Assembly (NCBI GenBank): GCA_008501735.1
Contig: QQUF01000022.1
Span: 35,034 to 99,033, forward strand
DNA: 64,000 nucleotides
Reading direction: 5' to 3'
Source: Calditrichota bacterium
GTDB lineage: Bacteria; CLD3
How positions within the stretch are numbered: the stretch's first letter is position 1; every line of letters begins with the position of its first letter. Below are positions 25,888-35,115 of the stretch, piece after piece. The position numbers and the translations under genes are program-made. The notes beneath the pieces are model-generated. The model worked only from the letters and a program-made list of their open reading frames with translations, did no database searches and was not told the origin of the DNA.

Positions 25888-27258
25888 AAAAGAGCATTCT
25901 CCCCAAGTAAAAGGATTTACATAAGTGTAAGTTTCGGAGTCGACAGACCAGTAAGTTTCTTTTTCTTTTGCAAAGAACAAAACGTTCAGCAAAATTTTCT
26001 TTGTTTTGCTTAAGCCAACTAAGTTTGAATTTTTGAGCAAAAAACTTAATTCTTTAAAGGTTGTTTTAGTTGTCAAAACAAGTGGTTTTATGTTAGGTTC
26101 TACCTCTGTAAAAATTTGCTTCAAAAACACTTTTCCGTCTTCTTTTGAAATTTGCCAAACAGTTTGCCCTTCTTCAAGACTAACTGGTTTTTCGCCGTTT
26201 GAACTAATCATTAGGTAAGCAAAGCCTTTCTCTGCATTTTCCCAAAAGTTATTGTCAAATCTGAAATTAATCCCTAAACCATTGGCAAACTTTACAACTC
26301 GAAATTCTACTTCTTCTCCCTTAGGAGGATTCAACGAGAATTTTTTGATTTTCGCAAAGTCGAAATTTTCTGAAAACTTTTGGTCTAAAGATTTGATTTT
26401 TGTTTTCGGTAATTTTGGTAAGTAAGATTCATTTTTACTCAAGAAATCTTTTTTAAAAAGGTAGATGTCTCTTTGCTCATTCGTTACTAAGAACTCTTTT
26501 CCGTCAAAACAAATCGCTTCACATTGGTCGAGTTCAACCAAAACTTTTTCGTGATTTTTTGTGAGGAACTTTTCACCTTCTTTTCTAAAAAGGTAAAGGT
26601 ATTCGTAACACAAAACCAAAAGTTCACCGTTTTGATAATCTGCTGCCGTAACTTGGCTGTCAGTTTCAAATTCCTCAAGCAATTCTAAAATCTGAACTTC
26701 ATCAGTAAAATTTGGAAGTCTGTAAAGCTTTGTCTTTCGGTTTCCTCTATTTTTAGACAAAAAATAAAGTTTGCCTTCTGCTAGGAAGATAGCTTCACAA
26801 TCAAAATTTTTCTGTTTATGTAAAGGTGGAAATTCTTTTTGATCAGGGTAAACAATTTGGATTTTTTTAGAAACTTCAGTAGTCATTTTCTTTCCAGTTG
26901 TGCTAAAAATGTCAGGTTCTTTCAGAAAGTAAAGTGTTAGGTCTTTTCTTGCATTTCTGTTGTTACCAATGTCTGCGATGACAATATTTCCCGAATTGTC
27001 AAAAGCAATGTCTTCCCAATCAACATTTTCTGCATTTTCTAAAATAACCTCCTTGACGAAAGTTCCATCTTTTCGGATTGCGAAAATTCTCGCTTTGTCT
27101 CCTGAGTCGTTGTGTGTCCAAAAAATATTTTCAAATTTTTGGCTTTTAATTATTCCCGATGACTCATCAATTTTGTCGTCTTGAATTTTTGAGAAAGGTT
27201 TATAATCTGTCTGAAAACAAGAAGTAAGGAGAAAAGAAAGGAAAAGTAGTCTTAGCAT
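25879..27258 (-). CDS. Lipoprotein with probable beta-propeller
   Basis: 459 residues from ATG 27258, preceded by AGAGGA. The N-terminus LRLLFLSFLLTSCFQTD has lipobox LTSC. The mature N-terminal half shows repeated strands with ESSGIIKSQKFENIFWTHND, DWEDIAFDNSGNIVIADIGN, FDCEAIFLAEGKLYFLSKNR and QCEAICFDGKEFLVTNEQRD. That spacing and the DIGNN motif are typical of propeller lipoproteins related to SdiA-regulated or phytase-like domains. The last 150 residues are a different beta domain. No catalytic signature was recognised. It lies 16 bases downstream of the diguanylate cyclase gene and may share its transcript. Confidence 0.75.
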   Translation of the reverse strand: MLRLLFLSFLLTSCFQTDYKPFSKIQDDKIDESSGIIKSQKFENIFWTHNDSGDKARIFAIRKDGTFVKEVILENAENVDWEDIAFDNSGNIVIADIGNNRNARKDLTLYFLKEPDIFSTTGKKMTTEVSKKIQIVYPDQKEFPPLHKQKNFDCEAIFLAEGKLYFLSKNRGNRKTKLYRLPNFTDEVQILELLEEFETDSQVTAADYQNGELLVLCYEYLYLFRKEGEKFLTKNHEKVLVELDQCEAICFDGKEFLVTNEQRDIYLFKKDFLSKNESYLPKLPKTKIKSLDQKFSENFDFAKIKKFSLNPPKGEEVEFRVVKFANGLGINFRFDNNFWENAEKGFAYLMISSNGEKPVSLEEGQTVWQISKEDGKVFLKQIFTEVEPNIKPLVLTTKTTFKELSFLLKNSNLVGLSKTKKILLNVLFFAKEKETYWSVDSETYTYVNPFTWGECSFEN

Positions 27259-27274
27259 AAAAATCCTCTTAAAA

Positions 27275-29275
27275 TTAAACTATTGGCTCAGGGTCTATGC
27301 TTTCGTCTAAATTTGGTGGTAAGTTGTGAAAAGTAACTCTGTTTCGACCAGCTCTTTTGGAAGCATAAAGCGCTTTGTCAGCAACACGAATAAAGTCTTT
27401 TGCATTTTCCATTACCTTTTTGTCGAACTCTGCAACTCCAATGCTTATTGTTACTTTATATTCATCGCCGTTGAAAGAAATTACTTTTTCCTCAATTTGA
27501 CTACGAATTAATTCAGCTTTTTTAACGGCTTGTTCGGTATTTGTATTAATTAATAAAATCGAAAACTCTTCTCCTCCGTAACGTCCAATTCCGTCAATTG
27601 AACGAATCATTTTTTCCAAAGTCTGTGCCACTTGACGTAAAACCTCGTCACCAACAAGATGTCCATAATTATCATTAAAACTCTTGAAGTGGTCAATATC
27701 AATCATCAACAACTGCATTTTCAAATCATATCTGTCAGACCTTTGGATTTCAAGTGCAAGTTTTTCGTCAAAAGCTCTTCTGTTTGGAATCCGAGTCAAA
27801 CCGTCTGTGCTTGCTAATTGTTTTAACTCCGAGTAGTAACTTGCTCTATCCAAAGCTCCGCCCAAAGTTACAGTTAATTTTTTTAGAATTTCTTTATTCT
27901 CTTTGTTGAAGAAAAAAGACCTCTTACTTTCGATTGTGATGATTCCTGGCTTTTCAATTGTGTCAAAAGGAACTGCAAGAAATGACCTGTAACCGCTAGA
28001 AGTTTTTTCTTGATTTGTATAACGTGGATGAAAATTTATCTCTCTTGTTCCATCGGCAGCTTCAATAAAATCACTGTCAATTTTTGAGTTCTTTCTTAAA
28101 TCTGCAACAACTAAACCTTCGTTTTTCCTCAAAACATAACCGTTCAATCCTTCGCTGATTTTGAAAACCGTTTTAACAGGAAAAATTTCCTCATCTTTGA
28201 ATTCGGAACTTGAGTAGTCTAGGTAAGCAATTTCAGCTTCCTCTGAATTAGGTTTTGAAAATGCAATTGCAAGTCTGTCATAGTTAAAGACTTTTTTCAC
28301 AATTTCTAAGAATTTGAAAATTACATCTTTTTCTTTAAACTGACTACTTAAGTCAAGACTGACTTCGTAAAGTCCTGAGTAAAATAAAAATTTTCGGTTA
28401 GTGTCTTTTAGCTCTTCAAAGTTGATGATTAATTTTTCGATGACTTTTGCGAAGGTCTCAAATAGGTGCTTTTCTTTTTCAGAAAACTTATTCTCAGACT
28501 CAGAGTCAGCAACTAAAACTCCGATAATTTCTTTGTCAATTACTAATGGGACACCGAGAAATGAGCCTGTAATTTCTTCTTCTGAATAATAGTTAATTGC
28601 AGGAGAATTTTCGGGAATTGTGTTTTCCATTAAAGTTTCTTCACGTTTTACAACTGTTCCTGGAAGATTGCCCCCAAGCGGAATTCGCGAAGAAAGATGG
28701 AAATTTTGTGAATCGGAAAAACCTGCTTTTAAAAATAAAGTGTGGTCTTGCAAATTCAGAAGGAAAACACCAACTGTTTTAGCGTCCAAAACATTTTTTA
28801 CTTTTTGTAGCAAATCATTTAAAAGCAACTCAAAATTTTCTTCAAACCTTTGAAATTGCTCATCAAATTTTTCTTCTGAAATTGATTCCCAATTAAAATC
28901 ATTGGAATTCTTTGCTGTTTTTTCTTCAAAACTAAGTTGTGAGAATTCATTTGCTCGGTTGTTGTCTAAAATTGTTTCTTTAGGTTCAGAATCTTTTTCG
29001 ATTGGTTCTGGAGGAGTAAAATTTATCGGAGCTTCGATTTTTGCTTTTCTTCTATCAAAAGATTCATCTCGCAAAGTCTCGTAAGATTCTGGCTCACTTT
29101 TTTTCTGATTCAAATAAAGGATTCCAACTGCAACCAAACCTAAAATGCCAATGAGTCTAACTGCTTGAACAAGACTTTCATTTTCTTCGATTCCGATTGG
29201 GAAAACCGAATAAAGTAAAACTAGAATTAGTAAAATGTATAAAATTTCAAGAAACTGAAAAGAGCCTTTGCTCAT
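27275..29275 (-). CDS. Membrane-anchored diguanylate cyclase with GAF domains
   Basis: 666 residues from ATG 29275, with AGAAG before it. Two N-terminal membrane helices (FLEILYILLILVLLYS and VRLIGILGLVAVGILYL) are followed by a charged linker. Two GAF domains follow at about 155-300 (TVGVFLLNLQDHTLFLKAGF, GSFLGVPLVIDKEIIGVLVA) and about 315-480 (SGYRSFLAVPFDTIEKPGII). The GGDEF domain from about 490 has TDGLTRIPNRRAFDEKL, MIDIDHFKSFNDNYGHLVGD and the active GGEEF near residue 570. The product inhibition I-site RSID lies five residues before it. It should make c-di-GMP in response to a small ligand and be feedback-inhibited. No EAL or PilZ protein was seen nearby. Confidence 0.93.
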   Translation of the reverse strand: MSKGSFQFLEILYILLILVLLYSVFPIGIEENESLVQAVRLIGILGLVAVGILYLNQKKSEPESYETLRDESFDRRKAKIEAPINFTPPEPIEKDSEPKETILDNNRANEFSQLSFEEKTAKNSNDFNWESISEEKFDEQFQRFEENFELLLNDLLQKVKNVLDAKTVGVFLLNLQDHTLFLKAGFSDSQNFHLSSRIPLGGNLPGTVVKREETLMENTIPENSPAINYYSEEEITGSFLGVPLVIDKEIIGVLVADSESENKFSEKEKHLFETFAKVIEKLIINFEELKDTNRKFLFYSGLYEVSLDLSSQFKEKDVIFKFLEIVKKVFNYDRLAIAFSKPNSEEAEIAYLDYSSSEFKDEEIFPVKTVFKISEGLNGYVLRKNEGLVVADLRKNSKIDSDFIEAADGTREINFHPRYTNQEKTSSGYRSFLAVPFDTIEKPGIITIESKRSFFFNKENKEILKKLTVTLGGALDRASYYSELKQLASTDGLTRIPNRRAFDEKLALEIQRSDRYDLKMQLLMIDIDHFKSFNDNYGHLVGDEVLRQVAQTLEKMIRSIDGIGRYGGEEFSILLINTNTEQAVKKAELIRSQIEEKVISFNGDEYKVTISIGVAEFDKKVMENAKDFIRVADKALYASKRAGRNRVTFHNLPPNLDESIDPEPIV

Positions 29276-29567
29276 TGAACTTCTCAAGTTAGTAGTGATG
29301 GCTTAATTTTGTAGATTTCTTTTTGCGAAAAATCAATTTAGTAAATTTTGAAAACTCTGACAACTACCTAAATGAAAAACTAAGATTTTTCTCAACTTAG
29401 TGTCCTTCACAAAATTGAAAAGTTGGTCTAAATTTTTGTCAAACCTCTTCCTAAACTCTTCTTAGATTTCAACAATTCACTTTGAAAAATAGCTTTGAAA
29501 TATTAATTTCACGGCTCGCTAAATCAAGAAAAATTAAACTCAAAGAATAAATCACAAAGGCACAAAA
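29276..29567. other. Divergent promoter region, no gene seen
   Basis: About 290 AT-rich bases lie between the divergent diguanylate cyclase and M1 peptidase genes. TAGCTTTG near 29489 resembles a Bacteroidota -7 element, but no matching -33 TTTG was found at the right spacing. No repeat or RNA structure was recognised. Confidence 0.4.
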
Positions 29568-32123
29568 ATGAGACGAAAATACGGAAACTACTCTTGGGAC
29601 TCAAAACATCCTGCCGCAGATTCACTTGCAACAGAGAATTTTGTTAGAAGAAGAGAAATTAACGTTTCGCATCAAAAATTAGAGGTAAGTTTCGACCTCG
29701 AAAAAGAAACAATAAACGGAACTTGTACACTCACTTTCAAACCTGTAAATGACAAACTTGCAAAAATGTCTTTTGACGCTGTTGATTTGGAAGTTTCAAA
29801 AGTTGTAATTGACGGAAAAGAGCTTGAATACAAAATCAAAAAAGAAAGTATTGAAGTTACTTTGGACAGACCTTACAACTCTGATGAAGAAATGAATGTT
29901 TCAGTAACTTACAGTGTAACTTCGCCTGAGAAAGGAGCTTTTTTCATCAAACCTGACGAAGGTTATCCTGACAAAGAAGTTCATCTTTGGACACAAGGCG
30001 AATCGGAAGAAAACCGTTTTTGGTACCCAACTTACGACACTCCAAACCAAAAGTACACAACAGAAGCAATAATCACTTGTGACGAAAATCTTACTGCACT
30101 TTCAAATGGAAAACTTGTCAGTGAAACTCACAACAAAGAAGCAAAAACTAAAACTTTTCATTGGCTTCACGATGTTCCTCACGTCTCTTACTTATTCAAC
30201 ATTGCAATCGGAGACTTTGATGTTTACGAAGACGAGTACAACGGAGTTCCTGTAAATTATTACGCTCCAAGAGGTGAAGGCGACAAACTCAAAGATGCTT
30301 TCGGTTTAACTCCTGATATGATTAAATTTTTCTCAGAAGCAACAGGTTACGATTACCCTTACGCAAAATACGGTCAAGTTGTAGTTCGCGACTTTACTTG
30401 GGGCGGAATGGAAAACACAACTTTAACAATTATGTACGACGGAATCATTTACGACAAAACTGCTAAGAAAGATGTTGAACTTGATTCTCATTCCTTAGTT
30501 GCTCACGAACTTGCTCACCAATGGTTTGGCGATTTGATAACAATGAAAAATTGGCAATACCTTTGGTTAAACGAAAGTTTTGCTTCTTACTTCGACCCTC
30601 TTTACTTTGAACACAAATTCGGAAAAGACGAGTTCGATTACAGAATGTACCAAGAGCAAAACGGTTACTTAGCAGAAGCAAAAGCAGGTTACATTCGCCC
30701 AATCGAAACAAATTTTTATCATTCCGCAGAAGATATGTTTGATGGACACTCTTACAACAAAGGAGCTTGTGCGTTGCACACTTTGCGTTATGAAATTGGC
30801 GACGAAATGTTTTTCAAAGGTGTCAAACACTACGTCAAAAAACACGCAAACACTTGTGCAGAATCTGCTGACTTGAGAATTGCCTTTGAGGAATCTACAG
30901 GAATTAACATTGATGCTTTTGTAAAACAGTGGTTCCAAACTGCAGGTCATCCGAAATTTGAAGTTTCTTACGATTACCAAGAAAGCACAAAATTAATCAA
31001 GCTCAAAGTTAAGCAAACTCAAAAAACCGACAAACACGTTCCGATTTTCAAAACTCCTTTTCAAATTGAAGTTGTTTGTGGTGGTGAGGGAAAACAGTTC
31101 AGATTTGAAACTGACAGCAAAGAACAAATTTACTACGTTCCTTGTGAAAACGAACCGGAAGCAGTTTTCTTCGACCCTGACGGATTCATTCTCTGTGAAA
31201 TCGAGTTTGAAAAAGAGAAAAAAGAATTGCTTTGGACTCTCAAAAACGGAAGAACGATTTGGGTAAGAATTGATGCAGCTAAACAACTTGCAAAAATTAC
31301 TGGAAAATCTGACGTTGTCGAAGCACTCGCTGATTGTGTAAAGAATGACTCTTTCTACGGAGTTTCAAGACAAGCTGCTGTTGCACTTGGAAAAATTGGA
31401 ACTGACGATGCGAAAAAAGCACTTCTCGGACTTTTGGAAATTCCTGAGTCAAGAGCAAGAGTTGGAGTTGCTCAAGGTCTTGGAGAATTTAAATGCAAAG
31501 ACGTTTACGACAAACTCGTAGCACTTTTTGATAAAGACGATTCTTACTTTGTTCGTGGTGCAGCAGTAACTTCTGCCGCAAAAGCTAACAAAGAAGGTTC
31601 TTTTGATTTCTTGAAACAAGCAATCGAAGTTGATTCTTTCCGTGCAGCAATCGCAAGTGGTGCAATGCAAGGAATGTTTGAAACTAAAAATCTTGAAGGA
31701 ATTGAAATTCTTAAAGACAAAAGCACTTACGGAAATGAACTCCGAACAAGGGCATCAGCGATTCGTGTTCTTGGAAGTTACGCAGATTTCTTCCCTGAAA
31801 AATCAAACGACATTCGTGAATTTATTGAAGAGTTGTTGAAAGACCCGAACTTTAGAATTAGAAGCGTTGCAGTTGGTGCTTTAGAAAAAATAGCTGACAC
31901 AAAATCAATTCCAAAAATTGACCAACTTGTAACAGGTGAAGTTTTTGGAATGCTCAAAAGAACAGCTCGCGAAGCAATCCTAAACATTCGCAAAACTGAA
32001 AAAACAAAAGTGCCAAAAGCATCTTTTGAAACAGAGGTAAATTCGCTCAAAGAAGAAAACAAGAAACTCAAAGAGAAACTTGAAGACATCGTGGCGAAAC
32101 TTGACTCAGTCTTGAAGAAATAA
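29568..32123 (+). CDS. M1-family metallo-aminopeptidase with HEAT-repeat C-terminus
   Basis: 851 residues. The N-terminal beta domain is followed by the exopeptidase motif GGMEN (279-283) and the zinc site HELAH (313-317), with the third ligand E336 in NES, spaced as in gluzincins. Glu314 is the general base. Residues about 560-780 are alpha-helical repeats (AVALGKIGTDDAKKALLGLL and similar), i.e. HEAT repeats replacing the usual C-terminal domain. The last 40 residues are a coiled coil (SLKEENKKLKEKLEDIVAKL). There is no signal peptide, so the enzyme is probably cytoplasmic and trims N-terminal residues from peptides. It ends in a strong terminator at 32155. Confidence 0.95.
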   Translation: MRRKYGNYSWDSKHPAADSLATENFVRRREINVSHQKLEVSFDLEKETINGTCTLTFKPVNDKLAKMSFDAVDLEVSKVVIDGKELEYKIKKESIEVTLDRPYNSDEEMNVSVTYSVTSPEKGAFFIKPDEGYPDKEVHLWTQGESEENRFWYPTYDTPNQKYTTEAIITCDENLTALSNGKLVSETHNKEAKTKTFHWLHDVPHVSYLFNIAIGDFDVYEDEYNGVPVNYYAPRGEGDKLKDAFGLTPDMIKFFSEATGYDYPYAKYGQVVVRDFTWGGMENTTLTIMYDGIIYDKTAKKDVELDSHSLVAHELAHQWFGDLITMKNWQYLWLNESFASYFDPLYFEHKFGKDEFDYRMYQEQNGYLAEAKAGYIRPIETNFYHSAEDMFDGHSYNKGACALHTLRYEIGDEMFFKGVKHYVKKHANTCAESADLRIAFEESTGINIDAFVKQWFQTAGHPKFEVSYDYQESTKLIKLKVKQTQKTDKHVPIFKTPFQIEVVCGGEGKQFRFETDSKEQIYYVPCENEPEAVFFDPDGFILCEIEFEKEKKELLWTLKNGRTIWVRIDAAKQLAKITGKSDVVEALADCVKNDSFYGVSRQAAVALGKIGTDDAKKALLGLLEIPESRARVGVAQGLGEFKCKDVYDKLVALFDKDDSYFVRGAAVTSAAKANKEGSFDFLKQAIEVDSFRAAIASGAMQGMFETKNLEGIEILKDKSTYGNELRTRASAIRVLGSYADFFPEKSNDIREFIEELLKDPNFRIRSVAVGALEKIADTKSIPKIDQLVTGEVFGMLKRTAREAILNIRKTEKTKVPKASFETEVNSLKEENKKLKEKLEDIVAKLDSVLKK

Positions 32124-32154
32124 TCGAATGAACCAAAATCATTTGTAAAAATAC

Positions 32155-32190
32155 AAAAGCCGATTGGGAATTTCTCCAATCGGCTTTTTT
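32155..32190 (+). terminator. Rho-independent terminator of the M1 peptidase gene
   Basis: AAAAGCCGATTGG (32155-32167) pairs perfectly with CCAATCGGCTTTT (32176-32188) around an 8-base loop, followed by a T run. It is immediately followed by a GTAGGGA-family repeat. Confidence 0.9.
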
Positions 32191-32201
32191 GTAAAATTCG
32201 C

Positions 32202-32225
32202 AGGGAACAAAAATTTTTGTTCCCT
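32202..32225. repeat. Palindrome, GTAGGGA family
   Basis: AGGGAACAAAAA joined directly to TTTTTGTTCCCT makes a perfect 24-base palindrome flanked by C...AC. It is a second copy of the element at 2608 and 47484. It lies between convergent genes and comes after a complete terminator, so a simple terminator role does not explain it. Confidence 0.85.
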
Positions 32226-32255
32226 ACAGATTTTTGTCATTCCGCAATTTTAAAA

Positions 32256-34910
32256 TTATTTCAGTAATTGCATTTTTTTCGTTTGTGAGAATTTTCCTGA
32301 TTCGAGTCTGTAAAGGTAAGTTCCACTTGAGACTTGTTTTCCTGATTCGTTTGTACCATTCCAAACAACAGAGCCTTTGGAATTTGTAAGCTCATATTCT
32401 TTGACTTTCTCGCCCAAAATGTTAAAAATCGTCAACTTACTTTTTACAGAATTAGAAATTGGTAATTCGTAATTAATTGTTGTCGAAGGGTTAAACGGAT
32501 TCGGATAATTTTGTGCAAGTTCGTAACCTTCGAGTTTGTTTTCCTCTTCTTCAATGTCAGACCAAATTATAGAAGTAATATCAACTTTAAACATCGACCT
32601 TCCGTGTGTTCCTGCAACTAAATGGTACTGAGTTCCTTCTATAAGTTCTAAATCAAAAACAGGAGAAAGTGGTAAACCATCGTCCATAATTGTCCAATTA
32701 TAGCCTTGAAAAAGTGGAAATGAATTAAAAACACCCAGATCTGTTCCAACAAAAAGATGAGTCGTCATATCAATCTGATTAATCTTAGAAGATGACTTTT
32801 GTGAAGGATTTATAATTACTGGCTGAGAAAAAGCAATAACATCATTAATTGGAACATTTGGTAAATTTCCGCTAACATCGATCCAAGTTTGCCCTAAATC
32901 TTCTGTTTTCCACAAATGAGCAGTTAAGTCATTTTCTTTAAAACCTGAGAAACTTACATAACAAATTGAATCTGCTGCTCCTATCCAACCACCATTATCA
33001 AACTTAACAGGTGCAACACGAGTACACCAACGAGTTGGCAAACTTGCGGAAACATTTGTCCAATTTGCTCCGTCGTCGGAAGTTACCCAAACGTTTCCGT
33101 CGTCAGTTCCTGCCCAAACAATGTCAGGGTTTGTAAAAGAAGGTGCAATTGTTGTAACAGTTCCGAAGTTCAAATTTCCACCTTGAGGAGGATTCGTCAA
33201 AGTCGGACTAAAAGAAGTCCAATTGTCGCCCATATCTGTTGTTTTGTAAACTCGGTTTGTTCCGAAGTAAAGAGTTGAATTGTCAAAAGGACTCATTGCA
33301 AAAGGTGTTGACCAGTTTCTTGGCTCATTTTGGTCAATTCCTGAATTCTGCCCGACAATGTTTGTGCTTTGTCCATTTTCAATTCTGAAAAGATTTCCCC
33401 ATTGGTACTCTGCGTAAACTCTGTCTGAATTTGTCGGATCAACAAGACAATAAAATCCGTCGCCACCAAGAATTGATTGGTAATCGTCAAGATTTCCTGT
33501 CAAAGTTCTAACTGTGTTGTTGTCCTGAGTTCCTCCATAAAGTCTTTGTGGAAGTTGTGGGTCGTGAGTAATCGCATAAAATTGTGTTACAGGAAAATTC
33601 GATGCTTTTGTGAAACTATTTCCTGTGTTGTTTGTGTAGTAAAGTCCTCCATCGTTTCCAACGTAAATTTCAGAAGGAACTAAAGGATTGAACCAAAAAG
33701 CGTGGTGGTCAACGTGCATTTGGAAACTGTCAAAAGAGTTCCAAGTTTGTCCGCCATCTGTTGAGTTTTTTATTCGAACTCCCATTGCGATAATGTGGTC
33801 AGGATTTACAGGGTCAACATCAATTGTTCCGAAATACCAACCGAAAGAAGAAAAAATGTCCATTAAATCAGGGTCATTTGAATCGACGAGTTCTGTCCAA
33901 GTTGCCCCAGAATCAACACTTTTGTAAAAACCTTTGAAGTAACCCGGATGGTCAACGTAAATTGCGTAAACAGTTGAAGGAAGCGAAGGAGCGACTTTTA
34001 CACCGATTCTTCCGACGTTCAAAGCATTTGGTGGAAGTCCGTTGGTAAGTTGATTCCAAGTTTGTCCGCCATCAATTGATTTGTAAAGTCCGCTTCCCAT
34101 TCCACCTACTTTTCTTTCTTGAGGTCTTCGGATTCTTTCCCACATAGAAGCGTAAAGTTCGTCAGGATTTTGTGGGTTAATCGAAATGTCAATACAACCT
34201 GTTGAATCGTTTACTGTGAGTTGTTGCGTCCAAGTTTGTCCGCCGTCAATTGTTTTGTAAACTCCTCTTTCAGGGTTTGTGTCGAAAAGTTTTCCCATTG
34301 CAGCAACCCAAACAATGTCAGGGTTTGTCGGGTGAATTACAATTCTTCCGATGTGGTGAGAATTTGGCAAACCGACAAAAGTCCAGCTTGAACCTGCGTC
34401 AATAGTTTTGTAAACTCCTGTTCCCGGATAAGAATCACCTGAAGAATTCGCTTCACCTGTTCCAACCCAAAGTGTATTCGCATCATTTGGATCCATCGCA
34501 ACTGCTCCAATAGAAAGGCTTCCGACATCATCGAAAATCGGTGTCCAAGCTTGACCGAAGTTTGTAGATTTAAAAACTCCACCTGCCGCAGTTCCTGTGT
34601 AAACAACATTTGGGTTGAATTGGTCAGCAACAACTGCTGTAACTCTTCCTCCAATGTTTGTCGGACCTGCTTGTTGCCAAGTCAAAGTGCTAATTTTGTT
34701 TTGTGATTTTGACTTCTTGCGTTCAGCACGAACTTGGTTTAGAGATTTTTGGTAGGCTTCCGTATTTAATTTTCCACTCGGGTAAGTTCTTTGAGCAAAA
34801 AACCAATCATTCGGAACTTTCGGCGGTTTGCGAGTAACTTCGTTTTGCTTCGTACTGCAAGACACCAAAAAGGCGAGTAAAACAAGGAAAAGAGTTTTTG
34901 AGTAGTTCAT
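32256..34910 (-). CDS. Sortilin/BNR-repeat secreted protein with T9SS-type sorting domain
   Basis: 884 residues from ATG 34910, with GGAG directly upstream. A TTG three codons earlier falls inside that ribosome site. The N-terminus NYSKTLFLVLLAFLVSCSTK is a lipoprotein-like signal with lipobox LVSC. From residue about 80 there are many VPS10/BNR blades with the pattern VYKTIDGGQTWTQ, forming one or two propellers like plant photosystem factor or sialidase-type proteins. No sialidase catalytic set was identified. The C-terminus has NYPNPFNPSTTINYELP, LGEKVKEYELTNSKG and GTYLYRLESGKFSQTKKMQL, the type A sorting domain. It is probably displayed on the cell surface. Having both a lipobox and a sorting domain is unusual. 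Confidence 0.88.
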   Translation of the reverse strand: MNYSKTLFLVLLAFLVSCSTKQNEVTRKPPKVPNDWFFAQRTYPSGKLNTEAYQKSLNQVRAERKKSKSQNKISTLTWQQAGPTNIGGRVTAVVADQFNPNVVYTGTAAGGVFKSTNFGQAWTPIFDDVGSLSIGAVAMDPNDANTLWVGTGEANSSGDSYPGTGVYKTIDAGSSWTFVGLPNSHHIGRIVIHPTNPDIVWVAAMGKLFDTNPERGVYKTIDGGQTWTQQLTVNDSTGCIDISINPQNPDELYASMWERIRRPQERKVGGMGSGLYKSIDGGQTWNQLTNGLPPNALNVGRIGVKVAPSLPSTVYAIYVDHPGYFKGFYKSVDSGATWTELVDSNDPDLMDIFSSFGWYFGTIDVDPVNPDHIIAMGVRIKNSTDGGQTWNSFDSFQMHVDHHAFWFNPLVPSEIYVGNDGGLYYTNNTGNSFTKASNFPVTQFYAITHDPQLPQRLYGGTQDNNTVRTLTGNLDDYQSILGGDGFYCLVDPTNSDRVYAEYQWGNLFRIENGQSTNIVGQNSGIDQNEPRNWSTPFAMSPFDNSTLYFGTNRVYKTTDMGDNWTSFSPTLTNPPQGGNLNFGTVTTIAPSFTNPDIVWAGTDDGNVWVTSDDGANWTNVSASLPTRWCTRVAPVKFDNGGWIGAADSICYVSFSGFKENDLTAHLWKTEDLGQTWIDVSGNLPNVPINDVIAFSQPVIINPSQKSSSKINQIDMTTHLFVGTDLGVFNSFPLFQGYNWTIMDDGLPLSPVFDLELIEGTQYHLVAGTHGRSMFKVDITSIIWSDIEEEENKLEGYELAQNYPNPFNPSTTINYELPISNSVKSKLTIFNILGEKVKEYELTNSKGSVVWNGTNESGKQVSSGTYLYRLESGKFSQTKKMQLLK

Positions 34911-35042
34911 TTTCTCCAACTATTTTTTTAGGGTTAAAGGTTAGCTTAAATTAAAAGTTAGCATTTTGTAGGTCAAGCTAAAAAATGCTGTTCAAAACCG
35001 AATTAAGTTTCTATTTTTTTAAAACTAAATGGAAACCAAAAT

Positions 35043-35074
35043 TTTGGAATGGTTTTTGTCGATTACTACCTTTC
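35043..35074 (+). promoter_or_regulatory. Candidate Bacteroidota-type promoter (-33 TTTG / -7 TAnnTTTG-like)
   Basis: TTTG at 35043-35046 is followed, after 20 bases, by TACCTTTC (35067-35074), seven of eight matches to TAnnTTTG. It lies about 40 bases upstream of the lipoprotein gene at 35116. It is a pattern match only. Confidence 0.3.
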
Positions 35075-35115
35075 TCTACGAGGTAACAAACTTAGAATAA
35101 CTTTAAGTTACGCCA

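Noticed and set aside
31778-32179. A 133-codon minus-strand frame at the end of the M1 peptidase gene
   Set aside because: Ser/Phe-rich antisense shadow that also runs through the terminator hairpin at 32155.
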